Assembly: GCA_033964015.1 (NCBI GenBank) | Contig: CM066922.1 | Span: 25,972,961-26,036,960 of the forward strand | Length of the DNA: 64,000 nucleotides | DNA from: Scolanthus callimorphus | Taxonomy: Eukaryota; Cnidaria; Anthozoa; Actiniaria; Edwardsiidae | Reading direction: 5' to 3' | In this document: positions 20,653 through 32,879 of the stretch, in pieces | Numbering within the stretch: position 1 is the stretch's first letter | How the letters are laid out: every line of letters starts with the position of its first letter | Notes under the pieces: model-generated | The model's input: the letters and a program-made list of their open reading frames with translations, nothing else | What the model was told of the DNA's origin: nothing | Database searches by the model: none | Translations under genes and position numbers: made by a program

Positions 20653-21357
20653 TGTGCTTGAGCATACTAGCTAGCGGAAAAAACCTGGAACTCATGCTAC
20701 CTAGTGGGTGGTGCTAGGAGCAACCTGGAATTCTAGGGCATGCTCCCTTTGTCGCATAATTAATTTTGTTAGCCAAACTTCACATTTTCTATAGAACCAG
20801 ACATAAGTCGAGTGAGTTCCTCCTCACAATTCACTAACTCCCTCTATGAAACGCAACTGATTTCTCGCACTTTTGAGACATCTTTCAAATGAAAGATTGC
20901 TTCTTGCCTGGGCTCCTGTTGTTGCATGTATTTTTTTTTTATTTCTCAACGTTTTTTTGTGCATTGAATTTGTTACTTTCTTTCTCCGCCCTCCACCTCC
21001 CCGATCACTTTTCTAATTGTTCCGTCCATAAGAAGTGCTATCGCTTTAATTATGTGTCAGGAAATCAGAACGCACAAAAAAGGGAAGGGAAGAGAAATAC
21101 AGCACACAATTGAATGCTTCGTGCTTTAATAAAACCTTGGCGGATACAAGTGATTATAAACGACCGTTGTGTTGATTAATAATATGCATGATTATTACGT
21201 TGATTAATATGTATCAGTATAATTACTCAAGGTGATTTTAATAATTTTCGCACGCTCAAGTTTTCATATGATTACGAAAAATGCAACAGAACAAAGTTTG
21301 TTGTCTAAAAACTTTATAGATCACTTGAGCAATTATGCTAAACAATTGGTCTCCTCA
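20653..21357. other. No gene recognised
   Basis: AT-rich sequence with the remainder of the interrupted repeat at its left edge (to about 20,720). The short plus-strand frame at 20,889-21,113 has a hydrophobic start but no recognisable domain and is not supported. Confidence 0.4.
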
Positions 21358-21427
21358 GGCTCTGTGATTATCGGCGAATAGTCACCTCGATTTTTTTAGG
21401 TGACTATTCACCAATATTCACGGAGCC
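21358..21427. repeat. Short hairpin element
   Basis: GGCTCTGTGATTATCGGCGAATAGTCACC-type left arm, of which the right arm ending 'ggagcc' is an imperfect inverted copy, with a short central T run. It is a likely minimal MITE. Confidence 0.6.
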
Positions 21428-21722
21428 ATCAAATGCCAACCCATTATATAATGTATTGCAAACTTTGATCGGCTATGGTAAACTAAGTTCGGCACGCATT
21501 AAAAGGTAATAGAAGGAAATATGCTAAAATATAATCAGACGTTCGATATTTTTAATAAGGATATGTTTGTATAAAAAATGGTCTTCCGTTTCTTAATTTG
21601 AGGGGAAAAATGCACCAAAATCTAACGAGACAATAATGCAGTACTGAGTCTATTCAAGGTGAGGTGTGTCCGATGGGCTTGACATAGTTTTGTAGCCAAT
21701 ATAAAAAAATCTATGCTAATAA

Positions 21723-22161
21723 GACTCCGTCCACACTACAAACGAAAACGGATACTTTTTGCTCCGTTTTCAAAAAGATTTGCGCCACTTTTATCGTTTT
21801 CGTATCGTTTTCGCCCGTCCACGCTACAACGCGTATATGTACGAAAACGCTGTTATGCATTCAGTGGGCATGCTCAAACAAGGTCAACGCATGCTTATTT
21901 CGATCTGTCGGCCCGCGAAATTGATCGGGTTTGCTGTGGTGACGCCATCGTTTTCAGATAGCATCGTTTTCACCCGTCCACACTAGAAAACAGCGTTTTC
22001 AAACAGCTCCGTTTTCAGATCGCTCCACTCTGGAGAGCGTTTTTCGGATTGATCCGTTTTCGGTGATCGTTTTCGGCGTTGTAGTGTGGACGATAGCCGT
22101 ATCCGGAGCAAAAAATTTCCGTTTTTTGCTTGAAAACGGCCGGTGTAGTGTGGACGGGGTC
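21723..22161. mobile_element. MITE with GACTCCGTCCACACTAC termini and TAA target duplication
   Basis: The ends are GACTCCGTCCACACTAC and the complement of GACCCCGTCCACACTAC, both bordered by TAA, which fits the 3-bp TWA duplications of PIF/Harbinger-like elements. The interior is rich in 'gaaaacg' and 'cgttttc' repeats. It has no gene. Confidence 0.7.
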
Positions 22162-22591
22162 TAAGGTAACGGTAAATGTAGTGAACTCAATCTCTCTAAA
22201 TCTCACAGAATTTGGATCACTCATTTGGTTTAACTGGTTTAAGTGATATGAAGTTATAGAGCCGCGAACTAATGGTGTTATATTGTTTTACTGTTAAAAG
22301 TTCCGTAGTTAAATAAACACAACAAACAAATATATGATATTGTCAGCCAATCGGACACGGTCTTTAAATCAACAACTACGTGTCGAACTCAGCAGACAAA
22401 GCGTGGATCATGTCTTCTACAATGCTGCGCTATTTTATACTAAGTAATCTAGCTCTAACATTCTCTACAAACTGCACTAAATGTTACTAATTTATCGTCC
22501 AAACAAGCATGTCTACTTAATTGTTGTCGACTTATGGAATTTTTTCTTGCCGCGCTTTGGAGTAGCCGTCTCACCCTGCCGATAATGCAAT
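22141..22591 (+). repeat. 451-bp segment, copy B (likely source locus)
   Basis: Nearly identical to 19,328-19,778. It begins within the right tip of the preceding MITE and continues into its flank, with no flanking direct repeat, so it looks like the donor state. Confidence 0.75.
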
Positions 22592-22609
22592 CAGTCGCCA
22601 CAATTTTGA

Positions 22610-23151
22610 TACCATGACAGAGCGGAAATGACCAAAAATGAAATGTCTAACTTCGCCATATTTTAATATATAAGCTCAAGATTCCGTATACAAAGGAGTT
22701 TCTATGACCAAAAGCTTAATTCCAAATTTTCAAGAAATTTGAAGAATTCTTGATTTGCAATCATTCCTTTGGGAATAAAATAACAAAAGCACGGCGGCCA
22801 TGTTGGTGACCTGAATAAAAGGAGCAAATGAACTTTCTTTTGTTCTGCACCACCAACATTGCCGCCAGTGACGTCACATGCAAACCAAGAATATGAATTT
22901 TAGATATGATTGAACAAAATTTGCAGAATTCCTGATCAAAGTACTAATTCTCCATAAAATGGTTCAAAAACCAAAGTTAAACGCGTAATATCTCAAAGAC
23001 GGATTCATTAGAAAAAAATCATTTTTAATATTTTGTTTTTAATCAGACAAGGAGTCTGTATGCAAAAAATCAAGCTTATCTGAGCTAACCTGACCTTATT
23101 ATTTGAAATTTAGTGATCTTAGCAGGTCATATTTCCGCTCTGTCTGATACC
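22610..23151. mobile_element. MITE with GACAGAGCGGAAAT termini
   Basis: The left tip 'catgacagagcggaaatgacc' is mirrored by the complement of the right tip around 23,125-23,151. About 540 bp, no coding capacity. Confidence 0.6.
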
Positions 23152-24357
23152 ATCTGTATTGAAAGACTTGACAAGAAAGCTTTACTTTTTGTCAGTTTAG
23201 CGCATTTTACCAATATACAAACTCGAGAAAAACTCCGAATAGCAGACCTTCTTCTCATATAAGAGCTTGGTTTCAATGAATACGAAAAAAGCTATGCATT
23301 GTGAGCAGGGCGAGTCGGTTATGACATATGGAGAGTGCTGTAGTGTAGTATCCAAGGTTACAATATCGAGTATGTGTGTCCGTTGCCATTTTTCCGAAAG
23401 ATTGCAATGTTCGTCATCGTGTATTGTCTGTAATGAGAAATACATAAAGATTCATAAAAAAGTGACACAAACATGAAACAAATTAGGGACATTGTATCCG
23501 TCTTTGGCTGCGATAATCATGAACATGTCAATATTTCTGCCACATTTTAATGTGCTTTTGTGATTAATTGTATTATTATACATTATACTCACTATCTCTA
23601 TTCTGATTGGCTAAAAGCGCGCACTTTATTTAGGGAATCACGCACTTTGAGGGTCTCAAAGAATCAGCATGCTGCACTGATTCTTGAGCCTACGTGTCTA
23701 CGCGCGCAATGCATCATGGGACTAGATCACTTGTGTAAAAGAAATAGGCGCTTGTGTAAAAGAAATTAGCTGTATTCATACTAGAGACGGAAAAGTCGTC
23801 TGAGACGAGTTTCTCGCTTTAAATATGGTTCCCTGTTTTTCTGTGGTCACAAGAAAACATTGTTTTTTTTAAAGAAGAAAGTTTAGACAGATAACAAACA
23901 ATTCACCGATCCCGCATTCATGGTTATACCCCTAGTTACTGTTGCTACGTCGGACAAGCCAAATTTTATCTTTGGCATAGAGCGCGGAAAAGATACCGAT
24001 TGCAGGGAGGTGTTAGAAGTTGTTGCATGCAATTTGGATTTTATATTTTTATCTTGAAAAGCTGATTAATGATTATTGAAAAATCTTCAATATTCAAGTT
24101 TGTTGCTCGGACATTTTGAATTCCGTAGGGAAAACGTTCTATTGTTTGCTACTAGTGGGCGGAGCTATTACATGTTTTTTTTCGGTCTCCATTCACCAGC
24201 TAAAGCTTCCCTGTACTGGGCAGCTTCTCTTTGAGGCTTGAAGAACTGTGTTTATCGAAATCAGGCCTGCCTTAACATTCCCGAGTCAGCTAACGGCTTA
24301 TAGACATGTTAAATTCGTTTTAAAAGTTTCGATAAATTGAGAGTACCAAGAGATTTC
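23152..24357. other. No gene recognised
   Basis: Low-complexity AT-rich sequence; the open frames at 23,197-23,476 and 23,560-23,769 overlap each other on opposite strands or lack domains. Nothing supported. Confidence 0.4.
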
Positions 24358-24471
24358 GTTTCCAGATAGTCTTATCTGTCGCATAAGTCGACCGTGAAAC
24401 AATGGAAATTGGAATGATTATTTTTTTGTTTCGCGGTTGACTGATACGACAGGTAAGACTATATGGAAACT
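24358..24471. repeat. Hairpin MITE (~114 bp)
   Basis: The left arm around 'tagtcttatctgtcgcataagtc' and its imperfect inverted copy at about 24,431-24,471 give arms of ~41 bp. Confidence 0.6.
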
Positions 24472-25022
24472 AGGTTTAAAAGCAGAAATCTCAATTTCAA
24501 CATCGCAGTTTTCGCGCGTCGGGATCGATTTTAACTATTGATCCTACCGGGACCGGGATTTTACCTACTGGGAACGGGATTTTGCCCAAAAAACGGCCGG
24601 GAAACGGGATTGGGACCCCCTTCAGGACCCTGGATAGAGTATTACAAAACCAATTTCCTTGTTTCTAGCATTTTATTAGGTTTTGATAAAATAAAGAATT
24701 GGTGATAACACCGAGAAGAAATTCCGAAGGAAACCTGAGAAATATTTTTTCAAAGTTGTGAAGATATGGTGTTGGCTATGGATGTTCTTTCAAAGTGCTG
24801 TCAACAAATTGTATGGATTTGGACAACTTTCAGGATTCATTTTCAATATTCGGTGTTATAAGAAATGATTTTTTTAGATCAGATATCAAAAGCAGTAAGA
24901 CAGAAATATTGTTCCAATAATGTTTTTCCAATCGCTACTCGATTTTCAAATGGATTACGTCTTAAAGCGATTTAAGGCACATTTTGCGTTTTACCATGCC
25001 TATTTAGAATCCCAGGCCTTAA

Positions 25023-26202
25023 CAATTAAGTTATGAAATAAAACGGACAAAAAAAAGCACAATGGCGAAGTTTTAGCTTGAATTCAGAAATCGGAAAATC
25101 GGGTGTAATCTGCAAGGCGTTTCTATTTCTCGCTTGACCCTTTCCATTATCCCTTGCGCTAACGCTAATCCTTCCCATGATGCATTGCTCGCTTATCGAT
25201 AGCGCCTTTCTCGTCGATAGCGTCTTTTTCCGCAAAGTAGAGACGCCTGGGTACGAGGAAGATCAGGCCCTCTTCTCGACTTCCCGGTATTTATTTTTCA
25301 AGGGAAACGAGGGAGGGCCTGATCCTCAGGTTAATATTGCCCTATTTCAGTTATTTTATCCCTGCAAAACGCGCGACGTGAGTGATTTCTAATTTAAGCG
25401 AAGAAACGGAAGAAGAGTGATGGGGGTAGGAGCAAATGGTATGTGCACAGTGTTTTTGGGGAGATGTTTTTTTTTGCAATTTATTGGCGAAAATGCCATT
25501 ATTACCAATTTGTTATTATTCTTATTTTTTTCTTCTTCAAGCAACAACAATTTCGGCTGCTGTGAAAAACGAGCACTTTTGGAAAGCATTTCGCGTGTTT
25601 CGGGCATAACTAAGTCAATCGGACGGAATAGTCGATGTTTTTCATGTGATGCTTAATCACTGGACTATAAGCGTAAGTATCTTTTAATGCTGCCGAAGGA
25701 GACATGATTACTTTTCTAGATTTCAAATCTTCCCACAAACTAGATTGCAATATTCTCGGTAGCAACGTGCTCCAAATGGACTAATCAGGAGAAATATGTT
25801 CAAATGGATGCACAACAGATCAGGAAAATAATGATGGACAGGACAAAGGTTCCTGTGTCTATTGGATACAATAGACATGCCCTAGTGGAGATAAATCTCC
25901 AGAAAAGGGAACACAAAGAAGAAGAACAACCTGGGGGACTACAGCCTGATATAAGAAATAGAGCAAAATAATTGTTGTCACAAATTTCGCGGTAATTATT
26001 TTTTTGTGATTCACGACATGAAGAAGAACTACGATTTACATTGTTGATGATTATATCATGGCGCAGAATGGCTTTGTCTTTTTGGACATCATTAACTTTG
26101 GCGCATTCATTAAAATTTCTGCATGAATATTTAATGTTCAAATTCTACACTGCCGTGATTGGATAAGCTTTCAAAGACCTTTGTGAGTAGCCGAGGGAGT
26201 TT
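25023..26202. other. No gene recognised
   Basis: Short frames occur on both strands (for example 25,800-26,141 on the minus strand), but none shows a domain or a consistent codon pattern. A related TTAA-element end lies just before it. Confidence 0.4.
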
Positions 26203-26392
26203 TAAGCGTGAAAAGCGATTTAGCAAATTGCAAATTAGCTGAACCCTAAGACGGACTTCAAAACGACGGCTTCCCAAAGGTACTTAAATGTAAATGACAT
26301 TTACATTTAAGTACCTCTGGGAATCGGCCTTTTTGAACTCCGTCTTAGGGCTCAGCTAATTTGTAATTTGCTGAATCGTTTTTCACGTCGAG
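26203..26392. repeat. Near-perfect ~190-bp palindrome
   Basis: Arms of about 90 bp (26,203-26,297 and 26,303-26,392) meet at 'aaatgtaaatgacatttacattt'. It is a foldback element or MITE able to form a long hairpin. Confidence 0.8.
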
Positions 26393-26857
26393 TTATCAAA
26401 ACAAAATATTGAAGGACTCGCAGGAAATTCTACTACAAGAACTGTCACTTCGCTTTGAAATAAAGAGGTAATCTAAGCCGATCTATGCGATCAGCAGAAA
26501 CTTAAAATGTGTTATTCATGTTTTTTAAATAATGAAGCTTACTGATTTCCTATGTCTTTTATTTATCATTTAGCGAGCTGTGTTCGCGTGCCTAGTATTT
26601 TGCTTAGGTTTTATCTGTAAGCGCTACTAACAGCATCCAGAAAAACGGAACACGCACAGCTGGCACGCGCACAGCAAGACATATATTCATCGCGGTACAA
26701 GCGAATTTTTTCAAAACTTGCTTTGATTCCGCACACATCGAACGTTCTTTTCTTGCCTTTAGAAAGACGTTCAAGTCGACGCTTTCGGGCACTGTATATT
26801 AAAGTTATACTTGAAATGAACAAACTGGTCTAATTTGCCGAAAAGAAAAGCAGCTAA
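26393..26857. other. No gene recognised
   Basis: Short overlapping minus-strand frames only; no motif found. Confidence 0.4.
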
Positions 26858-26860
26858 TAA

Positions 26861-27307
26861 GGGACCGGTCATTATTTATGTGCGGGGGTGGGGGGGATTT
26901 TTTTTGTTTTAGCGTTAAATAAAACACGTGACCCACCCCTTTAAGTTCATTAGTTCAATCTTAACCCACCCCCATATAACTTTATATTTGCAGTGACCCA
27001 CCCCCAGCCTCCTTAAATGAGAAGTTGTCATGCTTAAAACTATTACTGTAGGTGGTATTGCTATTGTACACTGACATACAGTTGTGTTATATTATTGTTG
27101 TGTTTAATATTGTATTTTCAGCAGTGCATAAACTTATGAACTGTCAAATGCATTGTAGTGAGTGTGATTCTTTTGAAACACGCATTGACCCACCCCCAAC
27201 CATCGTGAAATTCTCTTTTGACCCACCCCCTTTCTTTCAAAAAAATCGACCTGACCCACCCCATGATTTCTCCCCCCCACCCCCGCACATAAATAATGAC
27301 CGGTCCC
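26861..27307. mobile_element. Harbinger-like MITE, TAA target duplication
   Basis: GGGACCGGTCATTATTTATG at the left end is matched by its complement at the right end, with about 33-bp inverted repeats. TAA flanks both sides (26,858-26,860 and 27,308-27,310). The interior is rich in 'gacccaccccc'. The open frames crossing it are artefacts. Confidence 0.75.
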
Positions 27308-27940
27308 TAACACGCGTGAACATACTTGCACTTCAAGAGTGTAAACGGGAGGAGATTCTTTGACAGGAATCCAAGATCGAAGATCAATACATTTCCCATC
27401 GTAAGGCTTTTCGATGTTGTTATCAGGCTGTTTTCTAATCAACAACATACGGCTGATTAAAATTGAAAATTTAGCGCTTTCAGCTGGCTTTCCGGCGGCA
27501 GAATAAGTCATAGGGGAAGAACGTGTGACATGGCATCGAGCTCTTTTTGTCAAAATGTCGTGCATATAAATATCCTCCAAATTACTTGTAAGGCCGTATC
27601 CTAGTGTTTTTTGGCTCATGTAATATGCTATTTTCAACCTATTTTCATGCAGCTAGTATCATTTTGAACATCGTATTTTGGAAAATAAAGAGCCGCTGGA
27701 ATCCATATTCCTGCTTTAAGCATTATCGAGCAACCAGGTTTTTAAGTTTGTGCTCAACAATTTTCCATACAAATGTGCTTGGAAACATGTCCATGAATAT
27801 TAGTCCAATGTAATATGTTTTTTAAGGGTGCGTTTACGTATCTTTTTGAGCCGTTGCTAGGGAAAATGGAAAGTCCTGTGAAAAATGTGCCTTTCAATGA
27901 AAATATTTGAAATTCGGATCGAGCGAGATGTCAATCTCAA

Positions 27941-27961
27941 TGACGTCATCACGTGACGTCA
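27941..27961. promoter_or_regulatory. Paired CRE sites flanking CACGTG
   Basis: Two perfect TGACGTCA octamers (27,941-27,948 and 27,954-27,961) border and overlap a CACGTG core at 27,950-27,955. No gene nearby is supported, so any regulatory role is unknown; the motif may belong to a repeat. Confidence 0.4.
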
Positions 27962-28106
27962 TCGTGACTTCATTGCTAGAGAAAAAATGCTTCTCGTTCT
28001 TCATACTTGAAAAAATGCTCATTTTTGTGATATTGACATTTCAACGAACTCTATAACCACAGACTCACGTATGCTTTTCCGATCAGATAAATAATAAGGA
28101 AACTAG

Positions 28107-29155
28107 CTTATGCCCGTGAAAAATTCACGGAGTGTAAGGGGGAAATTTACTAAAAGTGTTCTCTGTTTAAAAAAAACGGGGAAAAAAATCACAATGGCCA
28201 TAAGGATGTAGGGAGGGGTTCATGATTTCCCCTTCCATAAACTGCTGGATTTACATTACTAATAACCTCTCATCAGCATGAGTACCCCGTCCCACCATGC
28301 CGAAATAAATGAAGTGAGCCCAAAAGGATTCTTTTTTTGCACTGGTCTCCCTGCTTGGTTTGACAAAATCACGCGTGTGTCAATCTCTCAAATCGGTCAA
28401 AGAACCCGTGAAAATCGAAAGCGCAATTTGACTTCGGAATTGTTTGTATGTTTATCATATCTCAGCGAGGGGAGAGAAGAAACAGGTCAAGTAAAAATGG
28501 TCTATGCTTTTTAGTTTACATTATTTATATTTTTTCGGCTTTATCCCTCGCTTAAAAAATGCTTGAATTAGAACTTAGCCCAAATTGATTCTTTTCCAAC
28601 AAAAACACGCACACTGGAGGGATTTCCTCTTTCTCTTCGGGATTGTGTCCTTCGTTTTGCGATAGAGCCGTCAGGATTTATACTTAGAGAATGTTATTCA
28701 TGACTTTCACGGACTTTGTTTTCTAAATGTGTCATTTCGACTTAGCATGACTTAGCGCGTGCTCCGAGGGAAGCAATGTAGTATGTACGTTTGTTGAAAC
28801 TTGAATGAAAATTTTTCTCAGCTCAAATCTTTCAAGTTAGAATTATCCCTGCACATTCCTGTATGTAATCTGTAAGAGAATCATTTAGGTTTGAATGTCA
28901 ATGGTGCTTTCGGCTGCGCGAACCGAGTTCTTTTTTAGTTTCTGTGGGAGAATTCAACATGGCGGCTTTGTCCCTCGCTTAAGAAATCGCTTGAATTAGA
29001 ACTTAGCCCGAGGTGAATCGTTTCCAACAAAAACACGCTCATGGTCCAAATTTCCACCTTCCCTTCGGGTTTGCGAACTTCTTTTGGCGGCACAGCTTCA
29101 GGGCTGAGCGGAGCGAGTGTCGACACGATTTTCCTTACGATATTAATATATAGAT
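28107..29155 (+). repeat. Dispersed ~1.1 kb repeat, copy 2 (uninterrupted, empty Polinton site)
   Basis: Collinear with copy 1 but continuous across ACTTTG (28,713-28,718), where copy 1 carries the Polinton. The minus-strand frame (28,935-29,126) with 'GKVEIWTMSVFLLETIH' is open here too. An internal, diverged tandem duplication encodes a parallel peptide in the left half. Confidence 0.8.
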
Positions 29156-30052
29156 AGCGACAAAAAGGTGTTACTCGAACGCTGTTGTTGGCAGTAGCAT
29201 TTTTATTTTTCGTTTGTTTGCGAAATCCATACGTGACGTTTCGGAAAATATCCGTATGTTGGATATTGATATTGAAAAAATTGAAAAACTCCTTAATTTG
29301 TGGAGGAAGATGTCTTCTAGTTCAAAAAAATTGTAATCAGAAGGCTCGGTTACCAATGCGGATAACGCAATACAATATCATTTTATTTTTCACATATTTT
29401 CGCTAAATCGCTTGTAGGATTAGTTAAGGGGGAAAAAAGTTAACGGCATTAGTTTTGAATGGAATCAAAACTTTCAGTAAATTGTTTTCTTACGACAGCA
29501 TCTCGCTAAACAAATTCGCCATCAGGAACTTTCTCTGGAGCCTTAGCTGTGTTCGAAATAATATTTTGCGAATTTGCTCAACATTTGAAGTTTGAGTCGA
29601 TGTTCATTATGGAAAATCAAACCCATCAAATTTGGCAAACAAGTTGTTGTATACCTTGGGATGAATGTTGCTGTAAGAGATGTCGCTAGCCTATTTCAAA
29701 AGTCATTAAATTCATAATAATTAGAAAGCAAGTGAAACATTTTGAAACATTTTGAATTTTCAAAGGCAAAAAAAGTCGCCTGGAATATATTGAAATCGGC
29801 TTGGTGAATTTTCTCTAAACTGCGTATACGTATAGACCTAAGGATTAGCGCTTGGTGAGTGTCATTTTAAAAGTTTAGATCGAATTTCAAGTGGAACTTT
29901 TGCTAATTAAAAACAGTGACCCCTGTTTCGTTGGTATGGAAACTCTGTTGACAATAAATCGTGCATAATCTTGAACTTTGATCTTTCCACAGCAAATGAT
30001 CAAAATTTCAAATCCGTAAGTAAGTATATTTCAGAATTGTGGTCGTCCATAT
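29156..30052. other. No gene recognised
   Basis: AT-rich sequence without conserved frames or clear terminal repeats. Confidence 0.4.
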
Positions 30053-31082
30053 TTAAGAGCGTCCGTCTGTAAATATCACCTATAGGCTTCAGAATGCAAA
30101 AATTCAAAATCGCTCAAATTTGGTCAGAAGTTAGGTCATTATGATCTATTCATGCTGTCCAACTTTCAGATCGATCTGATAAATACAGAGCGGGGGCGAA
30201 GAAGAAAGCCATTATCGATTTTTTCGCATTTTTCACCTACTTCGAAATATGGCCAAAAACTCTTCTAAATTGATCAGCACGCCAAACAATCGGTTCATAT
30301 CCTTGTAGATAAGATAACAAGCTTCCGATTGAGTGGTTTTAAAACTCTTTCTGATGAAAGATAAATATTTTAGCGATTTTTAAACATTTTTTCGTTTTTT
30401 CCTAAGGCCCAAACCCGGGGCTTATATCTCCGATGATATCTGGAATTGTCGAACTTTGAAATATTGGCGAGGAAAGCAATGTTTCTGCTTTCAATTTATT
30501 AAATAAAATTTTGTGGCAATCAAAATCGCGAAGTTCTATGACCCGGAATTCAACCCCTGCTAAGCGCTAAATAGCGCTACGATTTCCAGGAACTGGAGGT
30601 CACGAACTACAAAAACATGCACATACCTGGTCGCAAATCGCCAAAACCACGGTGTATAAACCCTCTCAGATGGCAAAACACTGGTATTGTTTCATTCCGA
30701 GACGAGGCAGGACGTCCAGGCATAATTATTCAGCTTCTTCGAGCTTCCCCAAGACACAAAGTAAACAGATTATATCACCGATCGAACTCCTGGCTATTCG
30801 GCATATTTTATGGAAATTGAGCCACTTCTAAACCCTCCCTAAGAAGAAAGAATACTTTCCTTCCTTAGAGTTAAAATCCGAAGCTGACTTTCTACGGAAA
30901 ATCAGGCAAAGCAGCGCGATTCCCACGAGTGAAGAGTTCAGACACATGTTTTGGCTCAAGTGTCATGTCATGTGATATTGCGTTATAGTTCATTATGACC
31001 TAACTTCTGACCAAATTTGAGCGATTTTGAATTTTTGCATTCTGAAGCCAATAGGTGATATTTACAGACGGACGCTCTTAAG
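30053..31082. mobile_element. TTAA-flanked element with ~100-bp inverted repeats
   Basis: Both ends read TTAAGAGCGTCCGTCTGTAA on opposite strands, and the match extends to about 100 bp with minor gaps. At 1,030 bp it has no transposase; only short unsupported frames are inside. It is a piggyBac- or Kolobok-like non-autonomous element. Confidence 0.7.
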
Positions 31083-31431
31083 TGACCAAGTTCAAGAAAA
31101 ACTGTAGGCAGCCTCCTTAACTATGACTTGAGCGACCCGCCAATGAGATAATGAGAGAACGCGGCAGTGGTTTCAGAGTTTTAATGTTGCGCATACTGAA
31201 ATGACCAGCCATTCTCCCTCCCCATGCAGTCATTATTGATAGTGAAAGTCCTGTCCGTTTGTAATCGTCCAATTTCCTTCTCCTTTTCCTACTCCTCCGT
31301 ATTTTTACAGCTCTTTCGGCAATTTATTGTCATATATCCAACAAACCTCCGCGTTTATGAAAATCAAAATATGAAATCAAACCTAAACCCTTTTATGAGC
31401 GTGAAACGCGCAACAGCTTTGGACTCATGGC

Positions 31432-31549
31432 TTAAAGGCCCATCACCAACCGACAGCCTTTGCGGACTCGTAGCCAACCAGAGCATCCGAAAATTTGAAA
31501 GCAAAAGAAAACGAGGCGCAAAAGCTCCCGGTCGGTGATGGGCCTTTAA
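31432..31549. mobile_element. 118-bp TTAA-flanked MITE
   Basis: TTAAAGGCCCATCACC at the left and its exact complement at the right. The related right end recurs at about 32,875-32,900 in the second duplicate. Confidence 0.65.
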
Positions 31550-32400
31550 ATGATAAACATCCATTTGGTAAATGAGAATAAGATTCGAGGTATTATCGGT
31601 TGCGAAAGTCCTGTCCGGTTGTAACTGTTCACTTACCTGCTCCTGCTCCTGCTCCTCCTCCTGCTCCTGCTCCTCCTCCTCCTCCTCCTCCTCCTCCTGC
31701 TCCTCCTCCTCCTCCTGCTCCTGCTCCTCCTCCTCCTCCTCCTCCTCCTCCTCCTCCTCCTCCTGTTGTTCCCAATCCTTCCACTCCTGTTCCTTTCTTC
31801 ACATGCTCGCTTACCCATGCTCCTGCTCCGGCTCCTTCTCTTACTGACGAAAACAAAATGAGCGCGTTATAATTGGAAAACACCTTTTCTTCAAACTTCA
31901 TGTAATGCTTATAGTCTTCATCGTGAAAACGGTTTTGCCGAAATATCTCATTATCGGGGCGAGTTCTGCAAATAAATATTTTTGGAAGGTCGGGGTTGGT
32001 TGCAATTATGGAAGTGTCAATACAAATAAACATGTCGACACCAAGAACAACCCATAGCATGTTAGTTTGTAAATTGGCTTTCCGTTCTGTGCTTCTCCGC
32101 ATGAGATAAAGATCATAAGCACAGGGGATGAGGACATGAAAAAATGAACCTAATTGGAGCGTGTCATTATTTAGCAATTGGGGGGGGGGGGGGGGGGAAC
32201 TATTTTTTAAGCAACACCAAAATATATGAACCCTCCCCTTGAACCTAACAAAAATATAGACCCTTGTAATAAGTCCAGCCGTGCGTATTTTCCGCGAATG
32301 ACGTCAAATTTATTATTTTCAATTTCTTGTCTCTTGAACACATTTCAAAAGAATAAATTTGACGTCATTCGCGGAAAACATGCATCTGTGTAGTCGTAGG
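31550..32400. repeat. Segmental duplicate 1 with CTC/CTG microsatellite
   Basis: This block and 32,880-33,870 are direct copies: a shared lead ('cggttgcgaaagtcctgtccgg'), a CTCCTC/CTCCTG run (31,638-31,765), then matching sequence through a poly-G run and the inverted pair 'gacgtca' near 32,300-32,370. A minus-strand frame with 'ATNPDLPKIFICRT' and 'HDEDYKHYMKF' is shared by both copies. A third partial copy of the lead lies at 31,224-31,300. Confidence 0.75.
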
Positions 32401-32879
32401 TAAAAAAATGTGACTCTCCCCACTTTTTATATTCTCTAAAAAATACGGTTGCTCTAGATAAAATGCTTTTCCTGACTGATAGACTCTTGTCCGCTAATGG
32501 CCAAATGATTATTTAACTAGACGCAGAAACTGCGTGACCTGGGGCTTCTCTGGCGTAAGTTCTTTTAATAATGAGTTTGTGCCCGCGTTAACTTAGATGA
32601 TCGGATTTGTTTAAAAGAATTAATATATATTTGCACCTTTTTGTCAAATTGCATTGAAGCAATAAGCATAGAAGAATCACTGGTGTCATCAGAACAAAAC
32701 AATATATCTTTACCCTTTCAGGATTTATGATATAACAACCCTTTCCTTTTTGTTTGTTCGGTTTTAATTGATGGCTTGGTAAAAACTAACAAAGGAAAGG
32801 CATAATCTATATGTGTAATAGTGGCAGGAAGGTCTGATGAAAAATACCGGAAAAGAGCCTTTATATTGTCAAAAGCTCC

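Noticed and set aside
24341..24480. tRNA or structured RNA
   Set aside because: The fold is a simple inverted repeat without tRNA boxes; it fits a MITE better.
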